Shown here: in pieces, positions 27,388-35,605 of the stretch
How the letters are laid out: every line of letters starts with the position of its first letter
Numbering within the stretch: position 1 is the stretch's first letter
NCBI GenBank assembly: GCA_002438605.1
Contig: DJPR01000020.1
Span: forward strand, 1 to 37,294
Direction of reading: 5' to 3'
DNA length: 37,294 bases
DNA from: Ruminococcus sp. UBA6407
GTDB lineage: Bacteria > Bacillota > Clostridia > Oscillospirales > Ruminococcaceae
Program-made: the position numbers and the translations under genes
Notes under the pieces: model-generated
Database searches by the model: none
What the model saw: only the letters and a program-made list of their open reading frames with translations
What the model was told of the DNA's origin: nothing

Positions 27388-28802
27388 ATTTTCTTTATTT
27401 CCGTACCTTGACGTGTTTCCTTTATTTCATATCCAAGTGCTGTTATTTCAGCTCTTATTTCATCTGCAAGAGCAAAATTCTTTTCTTTTCTTGCAGAAGC
27501 TCTCTTTTCAGCAAGGTCAAGAACCTCCTGAGGAATATCGGAAACTGAATTTTTTTCAGCCTCAACTGACTTTTCAGCAGTTTTTATAAGGTCCAGTCCA
27601 AGAACCTCGTCAAACTTCTCAATGAGGGCAAGCTTTGTTGTGCTGTTTGCATTTGATTTCAGCACGTCATACAGTGCAGTAACTGCAAGAGATGTATTGA
27701 GGTCATTATCAAGAGCGTCATTAAAGCACTTCATAAGACGGTCATACTCAGCCTTGTCAATTTCTCCGCCCTTTTCAGATGTAAGCGGAGCTATTTTTGC
27801 AATCAGCTTATTAAATGTGGTAACAGCATTATCAAGGTTTTCCCATGAAAATACAAGCGACTTTCTGTAATGTGAAAGCAGACAGAAATATCTGTATACA
27901 AGCGGATTATATCCCTTTTTTTCAAGAAGTGAAACTGTAAGGAATTCTCCCTTTGACTTGCTCATTTTACCGCTGTTTGTGTTGAGGTGATGAACATGGA
28001 ACCAGTAATTGCACCATTCATGGCCGAGATATGCCTCACTTTGTGCAATTTCATTTGTATGATGCGGAAAAGCGTTATCAATGCCGCCGCAGTGAATATC
28101 AAGATATTCTCCCAGATTTTTCATGCTTATGCATGAACACTCAATATGCCAGCCCGGATAACCTATTCCCCATGGACTGTCCCATTTAAGCTCCTGATCG
28201 TCAAACTTGGACTTTGTAAACCAAAGAACAAAATCAGCTTTGTTTCTTTTATTGCCGTCCTCCTCAACACCTTCACGAACTCCGACAGCCAGGTCCTCCT
28301 CCTTGAAGTCATTGAAAACATAGTATTTTTCAAGCTTTGAGGTATCAAAGTAAATATTTCCGCCCGCCTCATAAGCATAGCCTTTCTCAATAAGACTTTC
28401 AATTACCCTGATAAAGTCGGCAATGCATGATGTTGCAGGTTCTACAACGTCAGGAGTTTTTATATTCAGCTTTTTACAATCTGCAAAAAAAGCGTCCGTA
28501 TAGAATTTTGCAATTTCCATAACAGTTTTATGCTCACGCTTAGCACCCTTGAGCATTTTGTCGTCACCTGTATCACCGTCACTTGTAAGATGTCCGACAT
28601 CGGTTATATTCATGACTCTTTTAACGTCAAGACCTGTAAAACGCAGATATTTTTCAAGAATATCCTCCATGATGTAGCTTCTCAGATTACCTATGTGTGC
28701 ATAGTGATATACGGTAGGGCCGCATGTATACATGCTGACCTTTCCTGCTTCTCTCGGAACAAATTCTTCTTTTTTGTGTGTAAGCGTATTATATATTTGC
28801 AT
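27384..28802 (-). CDS. cysS: Cysteinyl-tRNA synthetase
   Basis: 472 residues, class I synthetase. Zinc Cys27 in TCGPTVYHY, HIGN at 36-39, WHIECSCIS, GGIDNAFPHHTNEIAQSEA with further zinc ligands, and GKMSKSKG as the KMSKS loop; a C-terminal DALR/anticodon region ends at EIKKI. Charges tRNA-Cys. Sits 72 bp after cysE across a hairpin repeat; both are probably under the cysteine T-box. Confidence 0.97.
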   Translation of the reverse strand: MQIYNTLTHKKEEFVPREAGKVSMYTCGPTVYHYAHIGNLRSYIMEDILEKYLRFTGLDVKRVMNITDVGHLTSDGDTGDDKMLKGAKREHKTVMEIAKFYTDAFFADCKKLNIKTPDVVEPATSCIADFIRVIESLIEKGYAYEAGGNIYFDTSKLEKYYVFNDFKEEDLAVGVREGVEEDGNKRNKADFVLWFTKSKFDDQELKWDSPWGIGYPGWHIECSCISMKNLGEYLDIHCGGIDNAFPHHTNEIAQSEAYLGHEWCNYWFHVHHLNTNSGKMSKSKGEFLTVSLLEKKGYNPLVYRYFCLLSHYRKSLVFSWENLDNAVTTFNKLIAKIAPLTSEKGGEIDKAEYDRLMKCFNDALDNDLNTSLAVTALYDVLKSNANSTTKLALIEKFDEVLGLDLIKTAEKSVEAEKNSVSDIPQEVLDLAEKRASARKEKNFALADEIRAEITALGYEIKETRQGTEIKKI

Positions 28803-28832
28803 GGCTTAAATTCCTTTCATCTATCTTTTATC

Positions 28833-28868
28833 GGGCAGAACCGCACATAAATGTGCGGCTTCACCTTA
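28833..28868. repeat. Dispersed hairpin repeat between cysE and cysS
   Basis: GGGCAGAACCGCACA and TGTGCGGCTTCACCTTA arms; a degenerate family member in the operon gap. Confidence 0.6.
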
Positions 28869-28874
28869 ATGGAG

Positions 28875-29540
28875 TTACTCTCCTTTTGATTTTTCCTTTA
28901 ATTCTGCAAGCTGTTTTTCCAGATATTCAATTTCAACGTGCATTTTACAAAGCTCCTGAGCAACAGGATCCGGAATATGAATCTGGTCTAAATCTTGAGT
29001 AACCTTGCATTTGTTGACCCTTTCACCTTTTCTGCGGACAACCCTTGCAGGTACGCCGACAGCCGTACAGTCGCTTGGTATCTCATTAAGAACGACCGCA
29101 TTTGCGGCTATTTTAACATTGTCACCAACCTTGAAAGGCCCAAGCACCTTAGCTCCTGCTCCGACAAGCACGTTATTTCCAAGCGTAGGGTGACGCTTTC
29201 CCTTATCCTTTCCTGTGCCGCCCAATGTTACACCCTGATAAATCAGACAATTATCGCCTATTATCGTAGTTTCTCCGATAACAACGCCCATTCCGTGATC
29301 TATAAAAAGACCTTTCCCGATAGTTGCACCGGGATGAATTTCAATTCCTGTACGAAAACGGGCAAATTGTGAGATTATTCTTGCAATGGTAAACATTTTA
29401 TGGCGGTAAAACCAGTTCGCACGTCTGTAGCTGTGGATTGCGTGAAGTCCTGAATATGTGAGAAGTATCTCAAAGGTACTTCTTGCGGCAGGGTCACGTT
29501 CCTTTATAAGAGCAATATCCTCTTTTAGTTGTTTAAACAT
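28875..29540 (-). CDS. cysE: Serine O-acetyltransferase
   Basis: 221 residues. N-terminal helices, then left-handed beta-helix hexapeptide repeats (IHPGATIGKGLFIDHGMGVVIGETTIIGDN, GAKVLGPFKVGDNVKIAANAVV) with the catalytic His in DHGMG. Makes O-acetylserine from serine and acetyl-CoA, the first step to cysteine. A C-terminal coil (EIEYLEKQLAELKEK) follows. Preceded by a cysteine-type T-box leader. Confidence 0.95.
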   Translation of the reverse strand: MFKQLKEDIALIKERDPAARSTFEILLTYSGLHAIHSYRRANWFYRHKMFTIARIISQFARFRTGIEIHPGATIGKGLFIDHGMGVVIGETTIIGDNCLIYQGVTLGGTGKDKGKRHPTLGNNVLVGAGAKVLGPFKVGDNVKIAANAVVLNEIPSDCTAVGVPARVVRRKGERVNKCKVTQDLDQIHIPDPVAQELCKMHVEIEYLEKQLAELKEKSKGE

Positions 29541-29639
29541 GGCATACTCCTGTGTCTGTAATTATGATAAGAAAGCATTGCACAAGGTCACTTGACATTT
29601 ATTGGTGATATTGCCTATAAGCAATGCAATAAAACAAAA

Positions 29640-29852
29640 GCCTTCGGAGCAAAAATGCTCCGGAGGCGTATAACGCGGTTCCACTCCGACTTTTAACTCA
29701 AAAATCTGATAACGGGGATAAGCCGCCGAAGAATACTCAATTCCTCTCCGAAGCTGACAGCCGCACTTCACAAAATCCGTCTGTACCGTCACACCGCCCC
29801 GATACTCTCTGAAAGACTGCAATAATGCTACTCTGACTGCTACGCTTTTTAC
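29640..29852 (-). promoter_or_regulatory. T-box riboswitch, cysteine type
   Basis: On the minus strand the T-box sequence GGAGTGGAACCGCG is at 29687-29674, followed by the terminator stem GCCTCCGGAGCA / TGCTCCGAAGGC (29667-29640) and a T-rich run. Stem I has the AGAGAG stretch and a specifier loop GTGAAGTGC whose TGC (29765-29763) reads as a Cys codon. Uncharged tRNA-Cys would stabilise the antiterminator and turn on cysE and cysS. An 86-codon open frame over this region (29562-29822) is not a gene. Confidence 0.9.
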
Positions 29853-29890
29853 CTAAGGCAACACCACACAAAACTATGCAGTATTCCCTA
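29853..29890. repeat. Dispersed hairpin repeat at the T-box transcript start
   Basis: TAAGGCAACACCACACA and TATGCAGTATTCCC form a degenerate hairpin between the promoter and T-box stem I. Confidence 0.55.
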
Positions 29891-29896
29891 TAATTC

Positions 29897-29925
29897 ATTA
29901 TATACTTTTTAAGCAATTATGTCAA
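29897..29925 (-). promoter_or_regulatory. Promoter of the T-box/cysE operon
   Basis: Minus strand: TTGACA (29925-29920), 17 nt, TATAAT (29902-29897), both consensus. Confidence 0.88.
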
Positions 29926-29932
29926 TGATATT

Positions 29933-30985
29933 TTAAGCTTCAGGTGTGCTTTCAGCAGAAGAACTGTCTGACTGCTCAGCAGGTGCAGTGCTTTCATCTG
30001 TATAGACCGTTACAATAAATCCGTCAATATTATTGCCCGAAACTTCATATTTAAGACTTACCGGAACAGGCACATATGTCGTTTCATTGCCGTCATCAGA
30101 CGGAACATAATAAAGCTCGTAATTTTTACCGTTATCATCGGTAAAAATAAGATGCTCGCCTTCATAGGTATACTGTTTCAGACGTTCAATATATTCTTCC
30201 ATGCAGATTCCGTTTTTATACATGTAATACGCATGAGGAACACCGACATATCTGTAATGCCATGGTTCATATTTGATTTTAGTCAGTTCTGTTTTATTTT
30301 CTGCATAACGGAGTATATATCCGTACTTCCAGCAGTTTTCATCAATCCACGCATAATCTCCCTGACCGTCATAATCCCACGTTGTACTTGTGGAAAAGTC
30401 AATTGAATAGCCTGTCTGATGCTCACTGTAGCCTGCTTTCGCAACAAGCTCTGAATAATCAAGACCTGTCTGAGCAAGGTCGTTGTCATAAAGCTCCTTT
30501 TGCTGTTCCTGAGTTCTGTAGCCGCTTATAACGATAAGGTCATTTATATTTTTTGCCGCATAGAAATCTCTTGCCATTTGCTCAAGTGCAAGAAGCGGAG
30601 TTTTGCGAAGCTGAACATTATAATCGTTGCCGACAATAAAGTCTACTCCGTCATTATCAAACTGTTCACTTACTCCGACCAGATCCTCTCCGCCGCTGAA
30701 ATACTGATGGTCGTTGTTGACCAGTATTAAATCCCCCTTAAATTTATCCTTGGTTGAAACCTCAATATTTTGAAAAATAACCTTGTTTTCATCAATGGTA
30801 TCATCAGGAGTTGAAAGCTCATCGGTACTATCAAGCTCCACCAAAGGAGATTTCTCAACAATTCTTGTCCGGCTTGAGCCTTTGTAAACAATATATCCTG
30901 CTGAAAGCATAATCACAGCAGAAATACATAATTCGGTAATCAATTTAGCGTGTTGAATGCTCTTTCTTTTATTAATATCCTTCAT
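29933..30985 (-). CDS. VanY-like D-alanyl-D-alanine carboxypeptidase (M15B)
   Basis: 350 residues. Single membrane anchor at about 14-34, an outside spacer, then the peptidase at about 120-270: SGYRTQEQQ, the zinc-binding SEHQTGYSIDF, and EPWHYRYVG with the catalytic Glu and last His ligand. Trims the terminal D-Ala of peptidoglycan stem peptides. An extra 60-70 residue C-terminal part (LKYEVSGNNIDGFIVTVYTDE, then a Ser/Glu tail) is of unknown use. No van cluster is near, so housekeeping wall work is likelier than glycopeptide resistance. Confidence 0.9.
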   Translation of the reverse strand: MKDINKRKSIQHAKLITELCISAVIMLSAGYIVYKGSSRTRIVEKSPLVELDSTDELSTPDDTIDENKVIFQNIEVSTKDKFKGDLILVNNDHQYFSGGEDLVGVSEQFDNDGVDFIVGNDYNVQLRKTPLLALEQMARDFYAAKNINDLIVISGYRTQEQQKELYDNDLAQTGLDYSELVAKAGYSEHQTGYSIDFSTSTTWDYDGQGDYAWIDENCWKYGYILRYAENKTELTKIKYEPWHYRYVGVPHAYYMYKNGICMEEYIERLKQYTYEGEHLIFTDDNGKNYELYYVPSDDGNETTYVPVPVSLKYEVSGNNIDGFIVTVYTDESTAPAEQSDSSSAESTPEA

Positions 30986-31701
30986 AATTATTCTCCATGT
31001 TCGTTAATGCATGCAAAAAACTGACGCATAATGCGTTCTCTTTTCTCCGTACAGGTTGTACGGTGCTGCCTTAACCGAGTTTTTGGTTCTGTTTTATCAC
31101 TCTTTTGTCTTTTCACGATTGATATCAACTGTATTATAACACATTATTCCAAAAAAATAAACAGTTTTTTTGTATGCTTGTAAGAATTGAACAAAACAAA
31201 GCTTGGTTTTAGCACTCATTTGCACAATTTTTCAAAATTGTATTGAAATTATCACAGTATAATGATATAATTATTATAAGACAGCATTGCACTATTAACT
31301 CCAGCTAACTTCTAAGTAATAGGGATTGCATATTTATCAGCATTATTCACTCAACGCCCACAAAGCCTTTTGGCGTGCTTTATCTGGTGTTGCCATTAAT
31401 TAACCTGCGGATAACTCTATAGCAATGCAATAAAATAATGCAACATAAGATGGCAAAAGCAAACCGCATAGTACAAGGCGGACGACAAAAGCATACTGTC
31501 GTATGGTGAGGAGGACAACGCAGTAATATGCGGTTTGAATTGTCAGATTAGTTGCAGCATTTTGTTGTATTGCTATAATATATTTCTGCGATATTACAGC
31601 AATTATATCCACTATATTACCTTGCAGTCTTTTTACTGCACTGCCGACTTCTACATTTTCTGTTTGGCTTTGCAATTTTCTCTGAAAAGGAGTGATAGAC
31701 T
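30986..31701. other. Gene-free stretch between VanY-like gene and zinc-ribbon gene
   Basis: 716 bp. Contains half a hairpin repeat near 31046-31078, a very AT-rich patch, a degenerate hairpin-family tract at about 31281-31400, and a MITE-like element at 31418-31577. A minus-strand open frame over the element (31400-31675) is not coding. No promoter for the zinc-ribbon gene is clear. Confidence 0.7.
31418..31577. mobile_element. MITE-like element, copy 2
   Basis: 160 bp with the same terminal inverted repeats as copy 1 (TATAGCAATGCAATAAAATAATGC ... GCAGCATTTTGTTGTATTGCTATA) and long matching interior blocks. It differs from copy 1 mainly by a few extra bases around TCGTATGGTGAGGAGG. Confidence 0.8.
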
Positions 31702-33120
31702 ATGATTTGTCCCAAATGCGGCACTGACAATAAAAAAGGTTTTACTTTCTGCGTTGCCTGCGGACACAACCTTAATGATTTGTCCGATATAAATATAGAT
31801 CAGCTAGGTCAGCTTAGTCAAAGGGGGTACAGGTCGGAAAACGACGGCAGCAACTTTACTATTGGTTCAGGAACTTTTATTATCAACGATAAAGCCCCGG
31901 AAACAAAATCTAGTCTATTTACAGCCGATGAACTGAATGAGTCTTATGATGATTATAATGAACCTTATATACCTCAGCTGAATACTGAGCATATTATTGT
32001 TCCGGATACATCTGCTCCGATGCAGCAGCAGTTTCATCAGCAGCCTGCCGTTAATCAATTTCATAATTCTCAATATCCTTCACAACAATACAATAACCAA
32101 AATAATTATTCAAATTTTACACCTAATTATCAAACAGGAGGCCCACAAGTGAACAATCCGCAAATGATTAACCAACAATTTCCAAATCCACATCAGCAAG
32201 TACAGAATATTCCTCAGCCTGCACCTTATCCGCAGAATAATATGTACGCAAATCAAGCTCCAACGGAGCAGTCCCAGCTTATAGGCTATGACCTGAATGG
32301 TATGCCTATTTATGCACCCCAGTCATGTGTACAGCAAAAGCTTATAGGCTACGACCTGAACGGTATGCCTATTTACGCTTCGGTGATGACTAATTTTCCA
32401 CAGCAAAATCCTAATATGTTTATGCAGAATGAAGCATATCCTCAGCAAGTTCCGAATAATATGGGTATTTCACAAGGCAGAGCCCCTCATCAAATGGTGC
32501 AGCCTGCACAATTTCAGCAAAATCAAGCCAATACCCCAACTTACAATGATTATGAGGACGATGATGATGACGGGGATTTTTTTAACCGTCCCGCTTCTAG
32601 GAAAAGCGGAGATATGAACAATGTTTCTTCCGATGAAATGGACTTTTCTTTACTTGAAAAAAGATTCAAAAGAAGAACTAATCACTATATGACAACAGCC
32701 CCTCAGGCAAATGCGGAAGATTTATCTCCGAATGTTCCTGCGGATAAAAATAGAATTTACATGAAAGCTACCGATATTGTTGATGCTGATGACCTTGAAG
32801 AAAATGTTATCGAAAGGTCAAAGGTCAAGATGCACGTTACTGATACCGCTAATGCCGATGACCTTGAAGAATACATAAAAAAGCCAAACAGAGTTGTTAT
32901 GAGGCATGCTGATACCGCAAATGCTGATGAACTTGAATCATACGAATATGAGCATGTGGAGGCTTTAATGAGCAATGCCGACCATCCGGTTGAGGCTATG
33001 CCGAAGAAAAAAGAAGTGATTGACGAAATAGATGCAATTGTAATTCCTGAATACATGCAGGCAAAAAAGACAGTCAGAACTCAGGAGGAGGAAGTTCCGC
33101 CAAGTATTCCGGAGCTTTAA
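31702..33120 (+). CDS. Zinc-ribbon protein with disordered Gln/Asn-rich region and acidic repeats
   Basis: 472 residues. An N-terminal zinc ribbon (CPKCG, then CVACG: Cys3, 6, 17, 20), a long Gln/Asn/Pro-rich low-complexity region (about 105-290), and within it two 21-residue tandem repeats of LIGYDLNGMPIYA (192 and 213). The C-terminal third has three related segments about 23 residues apart, built on DxADDLEE (about 355, 379, 402). No membrane segment. I do not know its function; repeats and ribbon suggest a scaffold or binding hub. AAAAGGAGTG precedes the ATG. Confidence 0.88.
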   Translation: MICPKCGTDNKKGFTFCVACGHNLNDLSDINIDQLGQLSQRGYRSENDGSNFTIGSGTFIINDKAPETKSSLFTADELNESYDDYNEPYIPQLNTEHIIVPDTSAPMQQQFHQQPAVNQFHNSQYPSQQYNNQNNYSNFTPNYQTGGPQVNNPQMINQQFPNPHQQVQNIPQPAPYPQNNMYANQAPTEQSQLIGYDLNGMPIYAPQSCVQQKLIGYDLNGMPIYASVMTNFPQQNPNMFMQNEAYPQQVPNNMGISQGRAPHQMVQPAQFQQNQANTPTYNDYEDDDDDGDFFNRPASRKSGDMNNVSSDEMDFSLLEKRFKRRTNHYMTTAPQANAEDLSPNVPADKNRIYMKATDIVDADDLEENVIERSKVKMHVTDTANADDLEEYIKKPNRVVMRHADTANADELESYEYEHVEALMSNADHPVEAMPKKKEVIDEIDAIVIPEYMQAKKTVRTQEEEVPPSIPEL

Positions 33121-33168
33121 GGCAGCAATTGCACAGGGTCTCATCAGCCTTGTGCAGTAACGCATAAA
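33121..33168. repeat. Degenerate hairpin repeat after the zinc-ribbon gene
   Basis: GGCAGCAATTGCACAGGG and CCTTGTGCAGTAACGC arms begin at the stop codon; may help end the transcript. Confidence 0.5.
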
Positions 33169-33181
33169 TTATTTACAAAGC

Positions 33182-33234
33182 TAAGACAACACTGCATTAA
33201 GTCCTTTGACGTGCTTTGTGCGGTGTTGCCTTAA
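33182..33234. repeat. Dispersed hairpin repeat before mscL
   Basis: TAAGACAACACTGCATTAAG and CTTTGTGCGGTGTTGCCTTA arms; second family member in the same gap. Confidence 0.65.
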
Positions 33235-33296
33235 AATAAGACTCTGTTATTTCCGGTTGGAAATAATATCAGTCTAAAAATAAGGAGAGATTAAAA

Positions 33297-33740
33297 ATGA
33301 AGAAGTTTTTTGATGAATTCAAAAAATTCATCGCAAGAGGAAATGTAATGGATCTTGCAGTCGGTCTTATCATGGGTTCTGCATTCACAAGCATTGTAAC
33401 TGCTCTTGTAGACAAAATGCTCATGCCGATTATTGGTGCTATTATCGGCGGTATTGACCTAAGCAGGCTCAGCATTGAAATTCCATGGAGTCTTACAGAC
33501 GAACCACCTGTTATTTATTACGGTTCATTTTTACAGTCTGTAATTAACTTTATCATCATTGCTTTCTGTATTTTCATTATAGTACAGACAATGAACAAGC
33601 TTTTCAAAAAGCATGAAGAACCTGCTGAACCTCCTAAGCCGAGCAAGGAACAGGAGCTTCTTACAGAAATCAGAGATTTACTCAAGGCTCAGAACGGTGT
33701 TTCTCTTGAAAAACAGGAGAACGATGCCGATAAGCAGTAA
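33297..33740 (+). CDS. mscL: Large-conductance mechanosensitive channel MscL
   Basis: 147 residues. N-terminal amphipathic helix (MKKFFDEFKKFIARGN), TM1 (VMDLAVGLIMGSAFTSIVTALV), a short periplasmic loop, TM2 (about 80-102) and a charged cytoplasmic bundle (EQELLTEIRDLLKAQ). Releases solutes on sudden osmotic downshift. AAGGAGAG precedes the ATG. Confidence 0.96.
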   Translation: MKKFFDEFKKFIARGNVMDLAVGLIMGSAFTSIVTALVDKMLMPIIGAIIGGIDLSRLSIEIPWSLTDEPPVIYYGSFLQSVINFIIIAFCIFIIVQTMNKLFKKHEEPAEPPKPSKEQELLTEIRDLLKAQNGVSLEKQENDADKQ

Positions 33741-33817
33741 TTACATACGCATTAAGGACGTTTTTGTTTTATTCAAAAGCGTCCTTATTATTAAACCATA
33801 TTATGAGGTTAATATAC

Positions 33818-34270
33818 ATGAATATCACTTATCAAAAATTGACGGAAAAGGAACTGGATACATTTATTGAAATGAGAATCAGCCAGCTTCGTGAAGAAGG
33901 TGCGGTGGAGAACATTGATTTACGTCCTGCACTAAAAAATTATTACGAAAAACATATGTCTGACGGAACGTTCGTTTCGTGGTTGGCACTTGATAATGAA
34001 AAAATAATTGCAACAAGCGGAATATCATTTGTTGAAAAGCCGCCGTATTTTGCATGTCCCAGCGGTAAAATCGGACTGCTTTCAAGTATGTTTACTGATA
34101 AGCAATACAGAAGAAAAGGCATTGCAAAAAATTTGCTTTCAAAAGTAGTTAATGAAGCCGAAAAGTACGGATGCAGTACGGTTCAAATCACAGCTTCAGA
34201 TATGGGCGTTTTATTGTATAGTGACTTTGGTTTCGTGAAAAACGGCAATTTTATGCAGTATATGATTTAG
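33818..34270 (+). CDS. GNAT-family N-acetyltransferase
   Basis: 150 residues from the ATG at 33818, 9 nt after GAGG. Acetyl-CoA site: LLSSMFTDKQYRRKGIAKNLLSKVV, with the RRKGIA loop, and a C-terminal VLLYSDFGF. Substrate unknown. An in-frame ATG at 33764 would add 18 residues that lack family similarity. It follows mscL by 77 nt. Confidence 0.88.
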   Translation: MNITYQKLTEKELDTFIEMRISQLREEGAVENIDLRPALKNYYEKHMSDGTFVSWLALDNEKIIATSGISFVEKPPYFACPSGKIGLLSSMFTDKQYRRKGIAKNLLSKVVNEAEKYGCSTVQITASDMGVLLYSDFGFVKNGNFMQYMI

Positions 34271-34277
34271 GGCAACA

Positions 34278-34312
34278 CAAAAAAGGAACGTTCTTTCATG
34301 CAGAACGTTCCC
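34278..34312 (-). terminator. Rho-independent terminator of the flavodoxin gene
   Basis: GGAACGTTCT and AGAACGTTCC (10 bp, 7 nt loop), with TTTTTT on the minus strand. It lies 14 nt after the flavodoxin stop and also faces the GNAT gene end. Confidence 0.85.
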
Positions 34313-34325
34313 TCTGAAAATCTCT

Positions 34326-34748
34326 TTAGGCAAGTGCCGCTCCCAGCTCCTCGCACTGCTTTGAGGCATCATCATCAGGTGCTTCATTACATATAACATA
34401 ATCGTGTGCAAAAACTGCTCCTGCTGATTCACAGTCATCTTTCCAGTTTCTCATCCATTCGCCGTCACCCCAGCCATATGAACCAAATAAACCGATTTTC
34501 TTGCCGTTTAATTTGCTCTTGCAGTCATTGAACATCGGCTCAAACTCGGAGTCCTCCAAAACCTCAGCTCCCATTGCCGGACAGCCAAATGCTACTGCAT
34601 CATAATTATCCATTTCACTTGCTGAAAACTCGGCTGCAGTAAACATTGAAACCTCTGCACCGCCGTTTTTGGCTCCGGAAACAACTGAATTTGCCATAGC
34701 CTCCGTATTGCCTGTTCCACTCCAGTATACAACTGCCACCTTACTCAT
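34326..34748 (-). CDS. Flavodoxin
   Basis: 140 residues, the size of short-chain clostridial flavodoxins. FMN phosphate loop SGTGNTE at 10-16; FGCPAMGAE and LFGSYGWGDGEWM complete the flavin site. Low-potential electron carrier that replaces ferredoxin when iron is scarce. An operator of the feo type (34763-34780) lies 15 bp before the ATG, which fits iron control. RBS AAAGGCGG. Confidence 0.95.
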   Translation of the reverse strand: MSKVAVVYWSGTGNTEAMANSVVSGAKNGGAEVSMFTAAEFSASEMDNYDAVAFGCPAMGAEVLEDSEFEPMFNDCKSKLNGKKIGLFGSYGWGDGEWMRNWKDDCESAGAVFAHDYVICNEAPDDDASKQCEELGAALA

Positions 34749-34762
34749 AATATCCGCCTTTC

Positions 34763-34780
34763 CGTTAGCGTAGGCTAACC
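34763..34780. promoter_or_regulatory. Palindromic operator 6 (flavodoxin)
   Basis: CGTTAG-CGTAGG-CTAACC, immediately upstream of the flavodoxin RBS. Confidence 0.75.
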
Positions 34781-34991
34781 TGAATTTAAAAAATAAAATC
34801 TTGTTTTACAAGATGTTTCAGACAACACCGCATCATTATCTTAATGTAATCATTGCAGAACCTTAGCAGGCATATTTAATAAGTTCTGCGTACTTTAAAA
34901 GATGTAAACATTCAGCATAACTCTGCGGCTTACTCCATTATTATATCAGGTTAATTTCTTTTTATCCACTCCAAAAGGTCATAATTTCGGA

Positions 34992-35020
34992 TTGACATTT
35001 ACTGTAAATTGGTTTATAAT
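34992..35020 (+). promoter_or_regulatory. Promoter of the AraC-type gene
   Basis: Consensus TTGACA (34992-34997), 17 nt, TATAAT (35015-35020). Confidence 0.88.
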
Positions 35021-35022
35021 CT

Positions 35023-35040
35023 GGTTAGCCATCGCTAACG
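35023..35040. promoter_or_regulatory. Palindromic operator 7 (AraC-type gene)
   Basis: GGTTAG-CCATCG-CTAACG begins 2 bp after the TATAAT and ends at the RBS, so it covers the transcript start. Confidence 0.82.
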
Positions 35041-35055
35041 AGGAGGTATATAATA

Positions 35056-35388
35056 TTGAAAAAATTTTCAGACAATTCTAAATTGGCGGAACAGGCATAT
35101 CTGTTTCTTTGCAATAATATGGACACGCATATTACTATCAACTCTCTTGCCTTACATTTCAACACCTCATCATCAACCTTGAAAAAAACATTTCGTGACG
35201 CTTATGGTGACTCAATTTTTTCCTGTATCCGCAGACAAAAAATGATGTCCGCAGCTAAAATACTAAAGGATACAAATAAAACCATTCTTGAAATAGCAGG
35301 AGATTATGGATATGAGAATGGCAGTAAGTTTTCTGCTGCTTTTAAAAAGGTAATGGGAGTATCACCAAGTGAGTACAGAAAAGTTTAG
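35056..35388 (+). CDS. Short AraC-family transcriptional regulator
   Basis: 110 residues, only the two-HTH DNA-binding domain: TINSLALHFNTSSSTLKKTFRDAYG, then KTILEIAGDYGYENGSKFSAAFKKVMGVSPSEYRK. No ligand or response domain. The likely start is TTG at 35056, 9 nt after AGGAGG; no ATG is nearby in frame. It has a consensus promoter directly covered by a feo-type operator, so it is probably a second-tier regulator switched on when iron is low. Confidence 0.88.
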   Translation: MKKFSDNSKLAEQAYLFLCNNMDTHITINSLALHFNTSSSTLKKTFRDAYGDSIFSCIRRQKMMSAAKILKDTNKTILEIAGDYGYENGSKFSAAFKKVMGVSPSEYRKV

Positions 35389-35515
35389 CAGTTAAGGCAA
35401 TACTGCACAAAGAACGTCAAAAGACTTTGCACGTCATAAAAGTCATATTTGTCTACATAAAGTAATTATCACAGCCCTGCTGCTCTCAGCATCATTTCAA
35501 AGCAAAAGTTCTTGC

Positions 35516-35544
35516 TTGACATTACTAAAAAAAGTGATTATAAT
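35516..35544 (+). promoter_or_regulatory. Promoter of the solute-binding lipoprotein gene
   Basis: Consensus TTGACA (35516-35521), 17 nt, TATAAT (35539-35544), about 60 nt before the ATG. Confidence 0.85.
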
Positions 35545-35605
35545 ATTGAATAGACATTATATCATTGAAACGAGTAATGTCCTCACCTTTAAAGGAGTTT
35601 TGGAT

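Larger units (their letters stand above)
34749..35055. other. Divergent regulatory gap, flavodoxin and AraC-type gene
   Basis: 307 bp with two feo-type operators (34763-34780, 35023-35040), a degenerate hairpin repeat (34822-34862) and the AraC-type promoter. A minus-strand TTGTAA-N17-TAAATT for flavodoxin is weak. Confidence 0.75.

Noticed and set aside
29562..29822. 86-codon minus-strand open frame
   Set aside because: It overlaps the T-box stem I, T-box sequence and terminator; no RBS.
29933..30985. Vancomycin resistance determinant
   Set aside because: VanY-like peptidases are common in wall metabolism and no vanHAX, vanRS or vanZ genes are present.
31294..31311. Possible eighth operator (TATTAA-CTCCAG-CTAACT)
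   Set aside because: Left half matches poorly and no gene start is near.
31400..31675. 91-codon minus-strand open frame
   Set aside because: It covers the MITE-like element; the other copy does not keep the frame.
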